From: Chloroflexota bacterium
GTDB lineage: Bacteria > Chloroflexota > Dormibacteria > CF-121
Assembly (NCBI GenBank): GCA_005889535.1
Contig: VBHC01000134.1
Location: 1-44,467 of the forward strand
Length of the DNA: 44,467 nt
Direction: 5' to 3'
The notes under the pieces are model-generated. The model saw only the letters and a program-made list of their open reading frames with translations. It was not told the DNA's origin and did no database searches. Within the stretch, counting starts at the first letter, position 1, and each line of letters starts with the position of its first letter. Both the position numbers and the translations under genes were made by a program. This document shows positions 26,488-35,486 of this stretch, in pieces.

Positions 26488-27251
26488 CCGAGGCGCCGGC
26501 CCTCCTCGAGCTGACCGGCGTCAGCAAGCGGTTCGGCCGGATCACGGTCGCCGATAACCTGTCGCTGCGATTTCAGATGGGAGAGTTGGTCGGGATCGTT
26601 GGTCCCAACGGCGCCGGAAAGAGCACGCTCTTCGCCATGATCGCCGGGGATGTCACGCCGGATGCCGGCGACGTGCAGTACGACGGCCGTTCGGTGATCC
26701 GCCTGGATCCCGCCACGCGCTGTCGGATGGGCATCGCCCGCACCTACCAGGTGCCCCGGCCGTTCGAAAATATGACCGTTTTCGAGAACCTCCTCGTCGC
26801 GGCTTTTCGCGGTGGCCAGGTACCGCGGCAATTTGGCTTTGCGCTGGCGGCGAGTCTGCTGGAAGAAACCGGCCTTTCCCGGGATGCCAACCGCCCCGCC
26901 GGACGGCTGGGCCTGCTGCAGCGAAAACGCCTCGAGCTGGCGCGAGGTCTCGCAACCCAGCCGCGCGTCCTTCTCCTTGATGAAGTGGCCGGCGGGCTCA
27001 CCGATCCCGAGGTGGCGGAGCTGGTTTCGATTGTCGACCACGTCCGGCGGCGGGCCGTCGCGGTCATCTGGGTTGAGCACGTCGTGCATGCGCTGACCAG
27101 TGCCGTCAACCGGCTCGTTTGCCTCGCCGGCGGACGGCTGATCGCCGAGGGAACACCCGATGAGGTGCTGGGCAATCCTGAAGTGAAGGAGGTCTATCTC
27201 GGTGCCGACTACGGGGCCGAGGCAGGCTGGGGCAAAGGGGCGGGGGATTGA
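26484..27251 (+). CDS. livG: ABC transporter ATP-binding protein, LivG-type
   Basis: GIVGPNGAGKSTLFAMIAGDV Walker A; RTYQVPRPFENMTVFENLLV; VLLLDEVAGGL; ATGA overlap with preceding gene. Confidence 0.88.
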   Translation: MTEAPALLELTGVSKRFGRITVADNLSLRFQMGELVGIVGPNGAGKSTLFAMIAGDVTPDAGDVQYDGRSVIRLDPATRCRMGIARTYQVPRPFENMTVFENLLVAAFRGGQVPRQFGFALAASLLEETGLSRDANRPAGRLGLLQRKRLELARGLATQPRVLLLDEVAGGLTDPEVAELVSIVDHVRRRAVAVIWVEHVVHALTSAVNRLVCLAGGRLIAEGTPDEVLGNPEVKEVYLGADYGAEAGWGKGAGD

Positions 27252-27973
27252 TGCTGGAGATTCGCAACCTGACGGTGCGCCACGGCTACCTGCAAGCCGT
27301 CACCAACGTCAGCCTGACCCTGTCGGTGGGCGAGACGGTAGCGATCATCGGCGCCAATGGGGCCGGAAAGTCGACCCTGCTCCGATCGATCGCCGGCCTG
27401 CACCGGCCACATGCCGGCGATATTTCGTTCGATGGTCGCGTCATCACTCGGCTGGCCTCCCACGCGCGCGTTCGGCAAGGTCTCGTCCTGGTGCCCGAGG
27501 GTCGCCGGCTCTTTCCTTCCCTGAGCGTCGATGAGAACCTATTGATCGGTACGACCTCCGGCCGTCCCGGATCCTGGAACCTTCGGCGCGTCTTTGACCT
27601 CTTCCCCTGGATGGAGGCGCGACGCCGCGAGCCGACCGTCCACCTGTCCGGGGGTGAGCAGCAGGCGGTCGCGCTCGGGCGGGCGCTGATGGCGAACCCA
27701 CGGGTTCTCCTTCTCGACGAGCTCTCCCTTGGCCTGGCGCCGACGGTGGTGCGGCGCATCTACGGCGTCCTCCCCGACCTGATCCGCGACGGAATCGGGG
27801 TGCTCCTGGTGGAGCAGGATGTCGGTCAGGCATTGCGCGTCGCCGACCGCTTCCAGTGCTTGCTCGAGGGACGGACGACGCTGGAAGGAAGGCCTGCCGA
27901 GGCGACCCCGGCGGCGGTCGAGGCCGCATATTTCGGGCTGGCGGCTCGGGCCGGACCTGCTGGCGCCGCTTGA
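27251..27973 (+). CDS. livF: ABC transporter ATP-binding protein, LivF-type
   Basis: IIGANGAGKSTLLRSIAGL; LVPEGRRLFPSLSVDENL; LSGGEQQAVALGRALMANPRVLLLDELSLGLAP. Confidence 0.9.
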   Translation: MLEIRNLTVRHGYLQAVTNVSLTLSVGETVAIIGANGAGKSTLLRSIAGLHRPHAGDISFDGRVITRLASHARVRQGLVLVPEGRRLFPSLSVDENLLIGTTSGRPGSWNLRRVFDLFPWMEARRREPTVHLSGGEQQAVALGRALMANPRVLLLDELSLGLAPTVVRRIYGVLPDLIRDGIGVLLVEQDVGQALRVADRFQCLLEGRTTLEGRPAEATPAAVEAAYFGLAARAGPAGAA

Positions 27974-28839
27974 ACTGGGTCAACGCGATCATCCAGGGGG
28001 TCATGCTTGGTGGCCTCTACGCGCTCTTTGCCTGCGGGTTGTCCCTACTTTTCGGTGTGGTCCGCGTGGTCAATCTGGCCCACGGGGATTTTGCCGTGCT
28101 CGCGGCCTATCTCGCGCTCGTTGTCATCACGGTGACCCACGTGCCGGCACTGCTCACGTTTGTGATCGTGGCGCCGCTTTTCGCCCTGTTCGGCTACGGG
28201 GTGCAGCGCTTGATCATCCAGAAGAGTCTCGAAGTCTCACCGCTCACCACCTTGCTCGTCACCTTCGGACTCTCGGTTGTGATCCAGAACGCGCTCCTGG
28301 TCTTCGCCTCGGCGGACAGTCATTCCTTCGATCTCGGCCGGCTCACCTCCGCCTCGCTGCAGATCACCCCGGAACTCTCGATCGCCTTCGTCTCCCTGAT
28401 CATCTTTTTCACCGCGGTCGTGGTGCTGGTCGGTCTGCAACTGTTTCTCTCGAACACGGCGACGGGCCGCTCCATCCGTGCTGCCGCTGACGACCAGGAG
28501 GCGGCGGCGATCGCGGGCGTGAACACGCGTCACGTCTTCGGCGTTGCCGCCGCCATCGCTTTCGCGACGGTGGCTCTCGCCGGCCTCGCGCTAGGCACCT
28601 ACTCCTCATTCGACCCTAGCGCCGGCCCACCTCGGCTGATTTATGCCTTCGAGGCGGTCATCATCGGCGGCGTCGGATCGCTGTGGGGCACGCTGGTCGG
28701 CGGCATCATCCTCGGGGTGGCGCAGACCGTTGGCGCCCAGATCGATCCCAGCGGCGGCGTGCTCGCCGGACACCTCGTCTTCCTGGCTGTCCTCGCGCTT
28801 CGGCCGCAGGGCCTGATTCGGGCGCGGCTGGCGACATGA
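27970..28839 (+). CDS. livH: branched-chain-type ABC permease, LivH-type
   Basis: NAIIQGVMLGGLYALFACGLSLLFGVVRVVNLAHGDF; FEAVIIGGVGSLWGTLVGGIILG; TTG start with TTGA overlap. Confidence 0.9.
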   Translation: MNWVNAIIQGVMLGGLYALFACGLSLLFGVVRVVNLAHGDFAVLAAYLALVVITVTHVPALLTFVIVAPLFALFGYGVQRLIIQKSLEVSPLTTLLVTFGLSVVIQNALLVFASADSHSFDLGRLTSASLQITPELSIAFVSLIIFFTAVVVLVGLQLFLSNTATGRSIRAAADDQEAAAIAGVNTRHVFGVAAAIAFATVALAGLALGTYSSFDPSAGPPRLIYAFEAVIIGGVGSLWGTLVGGIILGVAQTVGAQIDPSGGVLAGHLVFLAVLALRPQGLIRARLAT

Positions 28840-29891
28840 GGACCGGGCTCGACGCAAGCGAAAAGACCTCGCCCAGGGCCGTCCGTGTCACTCGCGCCCG
28901 ACGATCGTCGCTCTGGGGTCTGGTGGCCGTGGTCGCTGCAGTCATCGGGCTGGCGACACTTCCCTATCTGGTGTACGCGGACGTCACGGACTTTCTCACC
29001 AACGCCTTCATCCTGCTGGTACTGGCCAGCATGTGGAACCTGCTGGCGGGCTATTGCGGCTTGATTTCGGTTGGGCAGCAGGCGTACGTGGGCGTCGGCG
29101 CGTACAGCGTCCTGATCCTGGCCCAAAACGGCATCAATCCTTATGCCGCGATTCCGGCTGCCGTGCTGGCTGCCGGGATGATCGCCGTGCCGGTCTCCTT
29201 CCTGGTCTTCCGGCTGCGCGCCGAATACTTCGCCATCGGAACCTGGGTGGTCGCCGAGGTGTTCTTCCTGGCCCTGGTCCGGGTTCGTTCGCTGGGTGGC
29301 GGCACCGGAACCTCGCTGCCCGGGCTTTCGTTGATCGATCCGGCACTACGTGAGGCGATTACCTACTGGAGTGCGCTGGCAATCGCCGCTGCCGCTTTGC
29401 TGGCCAGCTATGTGTTGCTTTCCAGCCGCATGGGCCTTGACCTGACCGCGATCCGCGACAACGAGGTCGCCGCGCGAAGCGTCGGCGTGCGCGTCACGAC
29501 GGCGCAGCGGATCGTCTACGTCGTCTCGGCGGCGGGCTGCGGCGCCGGAGGCGCGCTGCTCATCATCAGCCAGCTCAACGTTCTGGCGAGCGCGATCTTC
29601 AGCGTCCAGTGGTCTGCGAAGATGATTTTCATCTCCCTGATCGGCGGCGTGGGCAGCATCGAGGGACCGATTCTGGGGACGGGCATCTTCTTTGCCATTC
29701 AGCAGAGCCTGGCCCAGCTGGGCGCCTGGTATCTCATCCTCGTGGGCATCGTCGGGATTTTCGTAGCGATGTTCCTGCCCCGCGGTGTCTGGGGTCTGAT
29801 CAGCAGCCGCTTCCACATCCAGGTCTTTCCCGTCGGGTACTGGCTGCACCCCCACCCTGCCCTCCCCCAGAGGGGGAGGGGGAAATCGTGA
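28836..29891 (+). CDS. livM: branched-chain-type ABC permease, LivM-type
   Basis: MWNLLAGYCGLISVGQQAYVGVGAYSVLIL; AIRDNEVAARSVGV; LIGGVGSIEGPILGTGIFF; ATGA overlap. Confidence 0.9.
   Translation: MRTGLDASEKTSPRAVRVTRARRSSLWGLVAVVAAVIGLATLPYLVYADVTDFLTNAFILLVLASMWNLLAGYCGLISVGQQAYVGVGAYSVLILAQNGINPYAAIPAAVLAAGMIAVPVSFLVFRLRAEYFAIGTWVVAEVFFLALVRVRSLGGGTGTSLPGLSLIDPALREAITYWSALAIAAAALLASYVLLSSRMGLDLTAIRDNEVAARSVGVRVTTAQRIVYVVSAAGCGAGGALLIISQLNVLASAIFSVQWSAKMIFISLIGGVGSIEGPILGTGIFFAIQQSLAQLGAWYLILVGIVGIFVAMFLPRGVWGLISSRFHIQVFPVGYWLHPHPALPQRGRGKS
29849..29880. repeat. GC-rich hairpin repeat, copy C
   Basis: CCCCCACCCTGCCCTCCCCCAGAGGGGGAGGG; 9-bp stem; forms the 3' end of livM and SD region of pcaH. 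Confidence 0.75.
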
Positions 29892-30571
29892 GCGAAGACG
29901 AGCGCGAACCCGCGTATCTCTATCCGGACTACGTCGGGACGCGGCTGCGCGCTCCGGTAAAGCCGTTGGTCCAGCTCCCGGACGGGTTTCACGATTTCCC
30001 TGCGCCGCTGTTTCCCCGGTCGGTTACGGAACTGGACCACGACCTGACCCGCCAGCACCCGGGCGAACCGGTCGGCGAGCGCATCATCGTCACCGGTCGC
30101 GTACTCGACAGCGACGGCCGTCCCGTACAGGGCACCATCGTCGAGGTCTGGCAGGCCAATGCGGCCGGCCGCTACCTTGACCAGGATGACCAGCACCCCG
30201 CGCCACTGGACCCCAACTTCAGCGGAGCCGGCCGCTGCCTGACTGATGCGCAGGGCCACTATCGCTTCATCACGATCAAGCCCGGCGCCTATCCATGGAA
30301 GAATCATCGCAACGCGTGGCGACCGGCGCACATCCATTTCTCGCTCTTCGGCAATGTGTTCCGAAGTCGACTGGTGACGCAGATGTATTTTCCGGGCGAC
30401 CCGTTGATGGGGCAGGATCCGATCCTGCAATCGATTCCGGATCAAGCCGGCCGCGGGCGGCTGGTCTCGCGATTCGATCCGGAGACGACCGTGCCGGAGT
30501 GGGCGCTTGCCTACCGATGGGACATCGTGCTGCGCGGCCGAGCCGCGACGCCCTTCGAAAACGAGCGATGA
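29888..30571 (+). CDS. pcaH: protocatechuate 3,4-dioxygenase beta subunit
   Basis: VTGRVLDSDGRPVQGTIVEVWQANAAGRYLD...GRCLTDAQGHYRFITIKPGAYPWKNHRNAWRPAHIHFSLFG; GTG start with GTGA overlap. Confidence 0.93.
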   Translation: MSEDEREPAYLYPDYVGTRLRAPVKPLVQLPDGFHDFPAPLFPRSVTELDHDLTRQHPGEPVGERIIVTGRVLDSDGRPVQGTIVEVWQANAAGRYLDQDDQHPAPLDPNFSGAGRCLTDAQGHYRFITIKPGAYPWKNHRNAWRPAHIHFSLFGNVFRSRLVTQMYFPGDPLMGQDPILQSIPDQAGRGRLVSRFDPETTVPEWALAYRWDIVLRGRAATPFENER

Positions 30572-31107
30572 GTGCGCCCCTGACACCCTCCCAGACGGTC
30601 GGGCCCTTCTTCGGTGTGGGGCTCCCGTTCGAGAAGGGAGAGCAGGTGGGGCCGGCCGGAGCGGCCGGTTCGATCAGAATCGAAGGCCAGGTGCTCGACG
30701 GCCACGGCGACCCGGTGCCCGACGCGCTGCTCGAAGTCTGGCAGCCGGACGAGGGCGGTCAGTACCAAACGGTTGTCAACAGCACAGCGACCGGCTTCGG
30801 ACGATGCCGCACCGATGCCGAAGGCGCCTTCAACTTCGTCACGGTCAAACCCGGGCCGAGCCGCGCGCCAGACGGACACGCACAGGCACCGCACCTCAAC
30901 GTCACCGTTTTCGCCCGCGGCTTGCTCCGCCACCTGGTGACGCGGATGTATTTTCCCGATGAACCAGGAGCAAACGCCGCGGATCCTGTCCTCAAGCTGG
31001 TCGAGCCGGCGCGCCGATCTACCCTGATGGCGCGCGACGACGGCGAAGTGCTGCGTTTCGACATCCATCTACAGGGCGAGCGGGAGACGGTCTTCTTTGT
31101 CATCTGA
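30568..31107 (+). CDS. pcaG: protocatechuate 3,4-dioxygenase alpha subunit
   Basis: LTPSQTVGPFFGVGLPF...IRIEGQVLDGHGDPVPDALLEVWQPDEGGQY...APHLNVTVFARGLLRHLVTRMYFPDE. Confidence 0.93.
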   Translation: MSAPLTPSQTVGPFFGVGLPFEKGEQVGPAGAAGSIRIEGQVLDGHGDPVPDALLEVWQPDEGGQYQTVVNSTATGFGRCRTDAEGAFNFVTVKPGPSRAPDGHAQAPHLNVTVFARGLLRHLVTRMYFPDEPGANAADPVLKLVEPARRSTLMARDDGEVLRFDIHLQGERETVFFVI

Positions 31108-32449
31108 CGCCCTCTTCACGCCCAGCCTCAGCACCGAGCTGATGACGGTGACCGTGTCTGACCGGGCCTGGCTGGCGGCGATGCTCGAGGTGGAGGCGGC
31201 GCTGGCGCAGGTCGAATCGCGAGTCGGCCTCATCCCAGGGCACGCGGCCGAGGGCATCGTTGCCCATTGCCGGGTCGACGAGTTCGACGTGGCCCAGCTC
31301 GGCAAGGCCGCCGTTCGTAGCGCCAATCCTGTGATACCGCTGGTCAATGCGCTGCGAGCCGCCGTGCCCAAGGAGGCAGCCCCCTATGTGCATCGCGGCG
31401 CCACCAGCCAGGACGTCCTCGACACCGCCATGATGCTGATCGCCCGGCGCGGCCTTGATCTCGTCATCGGCGACCTGGGGCGGGCGGCCGCCGCGGCCGC
31501 GGCGCTCGCCGACCAGCATCGGTCGACCGTGATGGCGGCGCGCACGCTCCTGCAGCAGGCGCTGCCCACCACCTTCGGCCTGAAAGCCGCCGGCTGGCTC
31601 AACGCCATCGTCGAGGCGCGATTGGAGCTGATCCGGGTCCGCCGCACCCGGCTGGCGGTGCAGTTCGGTGGCGCGGCGGGCACCTTGGCCGCGCTGTCGG
31701 ATCGGGGCCTCGAGGTCGCGCGCGCGCTCGCGATCGAGCTCGAGCTGCCTGAGCCGGTCATGCCATGGCACAGCGCACGAGCCCGGGTGGTCGAGCTCGC
31801 GAGCATGTTGGGAATCGCTGCGGGCGTCGCGGGGAAGGTCGCGCTGGATGTCGTTCTTCTCGCGCAGACCGAGGTCTCGGAAGTGAACGAGCGCGCCGGC
31901 CCGGGGCGCGGGGCCTCGTCGACGATGCCGCAGAAGCACAACCCGGTGGAGTCGATCGAGATCCTGGCGGCGGTGCGCGGCGTCAACGCCTCGGTCGCCA
32001 CCCTCCAGGCGGCGATGGTCGGAGAACACGAGCGGGCTGCCGGCGCATGGCAGGCGGAATGGCCAGCCTTCGCGGAGACCCTGCGGCTGGCCGCCGGCGC
32101 CGTCTCCAGGCTGGCATCGCTGCTGACCGGGCTGGAGATCGACCGCGAACGGATGCGACGCAACCTCGACCTGACGGGAGGCGCCATCATGGCAGAGCAC
32201 GTGGTCATGATGCTCGGGGAGCGGATCGACCGGGTCATGGCCCGGGCGCTCGTGGATGCCGCCGTGGCCTCGGCGGCGTCTAGCGGCCGGCCGTTCAAGG
32301 ATGTGCTCGGGGCGGACCCGGCGATTACCGCCCAGCTCAACGCGGCCGAGCTCGCCGCCGGGCTCGACCCCGCCGGTTACCTCGGCGCCTCGAGTCAGCT
32401 GATCGACCGAGCACTCGAGGCCTATGCCCGGGCTGGCGGAGATCGATGA
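31097..32449 (+). CDS. pcaB: 3-carboxy-cis,cis-muconate cycloisomerase
   Basis: fumarase/aspartase superfamily signature GASSTMPQKHNPVESIEIL; VHRGATSQDVLDTAMML; located in pca operon. Confidence 0.92.
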   Translation: MSSDALFTPSLSTELMTVTVSDRAWLAAMLEVEAALAQVESRVGLIPGHAAEGIVAHCRVDEFDVAQLGKAAVRSANPVIPLVNALRAAVPKEAAPYVHRGATSQDVLDTAMMLIARRGLDLVIGDLGRAAAAAAALADQHRSTVMAARTLLQQALPTTFGLKAAGWLNAIVEARLELIRVRRTRLAVQFGGAAGTLAALSDRGLEVARALAIELELPEPVMPWHSARARVVELASMLGIAAGVAGKVALDVVLLAQTEVSEVNERAGPGRGASSTMPQKHNPVESIEILAAVRGVNASVATLQAAMVGEHERAAGAWQAEWPAFAETLRLAAGAVSRLASLLTGLEIDRERMRRNLDLTGGAIMAEHVVMMLGERIDRVMARALVDAAVASAASSGRPFKDVLGADPAITAQLNAAELAAGLDPAGYLGASSQLIDRALEAYARAGGDR

Positions 32450-32838
32450 CTGACGATGAGCGCCGCGAGCGCGGCATGAAAATCCGGCGCGACGTCCTTG
32501 GCGATGAGCACGTCGATCGCGCGCACGCCAGCTCTACGGCGTTCACTCGCGAGTTTCAGGACCTGATCACTCGCTACGCCTGGGGTGAGATCTGGTCTCG
32601 GCCGGGTCTGGACCGGCGCACCCGGAGCTGCATCACGGTGGCGATGACAGTGGCGCTGAATCGGCCGGAAGAGCTGGCGCTGCACCTTCGCGGGGCGCTT
32701 CGTAATGGGGTAACTGTCGACGAGTTGCGCGAGGTCCTTCTGCAAACGGCCGTGTATTGCGGCATTCCGGCCGCGAACGCGGCGTTTCGGGTCGCCCAAG
32801 ATGTCCTGACCGCCCATGACGCTGGCGACGATTCCTGA
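32446..32838 (+). CDS. pcaC: 4-carboxymuconolactone decarboxylase
   Basis: ERGMKIRRDVLGDEHVDRA...TRYAWGEIWSRPGLDRRTRSCITVAMTVALNRPEELALHLRGALRNGVTVDELREVLLQTAVYCGIPAAN. Confidence 0.93.
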   Translation: MTDDERRERGMKIRRDVLGDEHVDRAHASSTAFTREFQDLITRYAWGEIWSRPGLDRRTRSCITVAMTVALNRPEELALHLRGALRNGVTVDELREVLLQTAVYCGIPAANAAFRVAQDVLTAHDAGDDS

Positions 32839-34267
32839 GCTGCTCGCGGCGGCGACTGAACGGTTCAGGGACAGGCCCGCCATCGTCACCGCCGATTGGT
32901 CGGAGTCCTTTGCTGACCTGGCGAATGCGGTGGGTCGCTCCGCGGACTCCCTTCGGCGGCGCGGTCTTCATATCACCGACCGCGTCCTGATAGCGGCCCC
33001 GAACTCGCCTTCACTGGTCCATGCCTGGCTGGGCGTGATCTGGGCGGGCGGAATCCCGGCGGCGGTCAACCCGGACCTCACTCGGCCAGAGATCGAGTAC
33101 CTGGTCGACGATCTCCAGCCGCGCATCGTGTTGCGCCATGAGGACCTCGACGTCATCGATGTCGCCACGGCTGATCCGGCGGTGCGCTCGCTGGCAGCCC
33201 AACCGTTGAATCCCGCCGCGATCGTTTACACGTCGGGGACGACCAGCCGGCCCAAAGGCGTCCTCGTCCGGCATGCGGCGTACACCGAGACAGGGCGCTC
33301 CTTCCCGGGCTGGATCGGCCTTCGTGGAGAGCAACGGCTGTGGGCCTGCCTGCCACTCTTCCACATCAATGCCCAGGCCTACGCGCTGATGACGGCGCTC
33401 GCCCACGGCTTTACGCTTGCCCTGACACCGAAGTTTCATGCCTCGACGTTCTGGCAAGAGGCGCGCCAGCTCGAGGTGACATCCGTCAATGTGGTGGGGG
33501 CCATGCTCGAGATGGTGGCCGCGCAGCCGCCCGGCAGCTGGGTGGAATCGCGACTGCGAACGATCTATGCCGCGCCCGGACCGGCCCCCCAGCAACGGGA
33601 ACAGCTCGAGCAGCGCTTTCGCGTCCGGATCGTGACCGGGTATGGCATGAGCGAGAACCCATTCGGCTGTGTCGAGAGTCGGACCTCGCGAACCAAGGCC
33701 CACAGCATCGGATCTCCCCGCCAGCCAGCCTCCGGTGCCTTCGAGAACGAGCTCCGCATCCTTAGAGAGGATGGCGCGGATGTGCCAGGAGGCGAAGTCG
33801 GTGAGCTGTGCTTTCGGAATCCGGTGCTGACGCCGGGGTACTGGAACGCACCCGAGATCACTGATGCCGCGCTTCGCGGCGGATGGCTTCACACCGGCGA
33901 CGCCGGCTATCGTGACGAGGACGGCGACGTGTTTCTCACCGGCCGCTACAAAGAGATGATCCGCCGGCGCGGTGAGAATATCGCGCCGGGAGAGGTCGAG
34001 GAGGCGCTCTGCGCGAATCCGGCCGTCCAGGCTGCCGCGGTCTTTGGCGTGCCGGCGGGGTTGATGGAGGAGGAGGTGGTGGCGGTTGTCGTGCTGCGGA
34101 ATGGGGGGAGCCTTGACGAGCCGACCCTGAAAACCTGGGCTGCCACCAGGCTGGCTGCCTACAAAGTGCCTGGCACGATCATCTTCCGGGACTCACTCCC
34201 GATGACGCCAACGCATCGAGTTGCCAGAGATCAGCTGCGCCGCGAGTATGGCCACCCCGACGACTGA
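32816..34267 (+). CDS. AMP-forming acyl-CoA synthetase/ligase
   Basis: IVYTSGTTSRPKGVLV; TGYGMSENPFG; GWLHTGDAGYRDEDGDVFLTGRYKEMIRRRGENIAPGEVEEAL; SLPMTPTHRVARDQLR. Confidence 0.9.
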   Translation: MTLATIPELLAAATERFRDRPAIVTADWSESFADLANAVGRSADSLRRRGLHITDRVLIAAPNSPSLVHAWLGVIWAGGIPAAVNPDLTRPEIEYLVDDLQPRIVLRHEDLDVIDVATADPAVRSLAAQPLNPAAIVYTSGTTSRPKGVLVRHAAYTETGRSFPGWIGLRGEQRLWACLPLFHINAQAYALMTALAHGFTLALTPKFHASTFWQEARQLEVTSVNVVGAMLEMVAAQPPGSWVESRLRTIYAAPGPAPQQREQLEQRFRVRIVTGYGMSENPFGCVESRTSRTKAHSIGSPRQPASGAFENELRILREDGADVPGGEVGELCFRNPVLTPGYWNAPEITDAALRGGWLHTGDAGYRDEDGDVFLTGRYKEMIRRRGENIAPGEVEEALCANPAVQAAAVFGVPAGLMEEEVVAVVVLRNGGSLDEPTLKTWAATRLAAYKVPGTIIFRDSLPMTPTHRVARDQLRREYGHPDD

Positions 34268-35027
34268 CCTGCGCTATCGGATCGAGGGCGGGCCGGACAA
34301 CCCGGTGCTCGTGCTCTCGCACGCCATGGGAGCGTCGATGGCGATGTGGGAGCCGCAGGTGGAACGGCTGTCGCGGGCGTTTCGCGTGCTTCGCTATGAT
34401 CACCGCGGGCATGGCGGCTCACCGGTCCCGGCAGGGCCGTACACGATCGGGGACATCGGCGGGGATCTCCTTCGGCTGCTCGACCGGCTCGGTCTCGAGC
34501 GCATCTCATTCTGCGGCCTCTCGCTTGGCGGCATGGTCGGCCTGTGGCTGGCAGCCAACGCGCCGGAGCGCATCGACCGGCTGGTGCTCTGCTGCAGCGC
34601 GCCGCGGATGCTCCGCCCCGAGGACTTTGCGGCCAGGGCGCGGCAGGTGCGCAGCCAGGGAATGGCGTCGATCGCGGATGCCGTCATCGGACGCTGGTTC
34701 ACCCCTGCGTTCGCCAGCCGGCGGCCGGATCTGGTTGCGGCGACTCGTGCCGTCTTCGAGTCGAGCCCTGCCGAGGGCTACGCGGCGACGTGCGAGGCGC
34801 TGGCGGGGATGGATCAACGCGCGGACCTTCCTCGCATCGTCGCGCCCACGCTCGTGATCGCGGCGGAGCACGACCAATCGACGCCGCCCGAGCAGTCCCG
34901 GGAGATGGTGACGCGAATGCGAGATGCTCGGCTTCTCCTCGTTGCCGCCGCGGCCCACCTGGCGAACGTCGAGCAGCCCGAGGCGGTCACCGAAGGGATC
35001 CTTGACCACCTCACCGCGCGACGGTGA
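34248..35027 (+). CDS. pcaD: 3-oxoadipate enol-lactonase (alpha/beta hydrolase)
   Basis: LVLSHAMGASMAMWEPQVERLSRAFRVLRYDHRGHGGS; ISFCGLSLGGMVGLWLAANAPERIDRLVLCCSAPRM. Confidence 0.9.
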   Translation: MATPTTDLRYRIEGGPDNPVLVLSHAMGASMAMWEPQVERLSRAFRVLRYDHRGHGGSPVPAGPYTIGDIGGDLLRLLDRLGLERISFCGLSLGGMVGLWLAANAPERIDRLVLCCSAPRMLRPEDFAARARQVRSQGMASIADAVIGRWFTPAFASRRPDLVAATRAVFESSPAEGYAATCEALAGMDQRADLPRIVAPTLVIAAEHDQSTPPEQSREMVTRMRDARLLLVAAAAHLANVEQPEAVTEGILDHLTARR

Positions 35028-35068
35028 GCGCTCTCCACGGCCACGACCATGGTATGAAGGAGGGGTCA

Positions 35069-35434
35069 ATGGCCAACGACGACCTGGTGGTGAACCGCGT
35101 TCGCTCGGCGAGCACCGCGACGCCGGGGCGCTCGATCAGCCAGGTGCGCGATCGCCAACTCGTGATCGACGAGCCGACCCACCTGGGGGGCCCGGGCGAA
35201 GAGGTCACGCCCGCCGACGCGTTCCTCGCCGGCGTGTCGGCCTGCGGTGTGCTGCTGGTCCAGGGCCGCGCCCGCGAGACGGCCGTTCGGCTCGAGAAGA
35301 TCGAGGTCAACCTGGTGGCGGTGCGCCGTCGCTCCGATACCTCGGTGTTCCAGCGAATCGACATGAGCTTTCAATTCACCGGTCCCTCGCCGCAGCAGGC
35401 AGACCAGCTGGTCGAGCACTACAAGAGCCATTGA
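35069..35434 (+). CDS. OsmC family protein
   Basis: GPGEEVTPADAFLAGVSACGVLLVQGRARETAVRLEKIEVNLVAVRR. Confidence 0.8.
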   Translation: MANDDLVVNRVRSASTATPGRSISQVRDRQLVIDEPTHLGGPGEEVTPADAFLAGVSACGVLLVQGRARETAVRLEKIEVNLVAVRRRSDTSVFQRIDMSFQFTGPSPQQADQLVEHYKSH

Positions 35435-35464
35435 CCGCTCTATAAGGCGGTCGCGGTCGCGACC
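35433..35464. terminator. possible bidirectional terminator between convergent genes
   Basis: GACCGC-TCTATAAG-GCGGTC hairpin followed by GGTCGCGACC palindrome; no U-tract. Confidence 0.3.
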
Positions 35465-35486
35465 AAAGTCTCGGTGAGGGTCGAAG

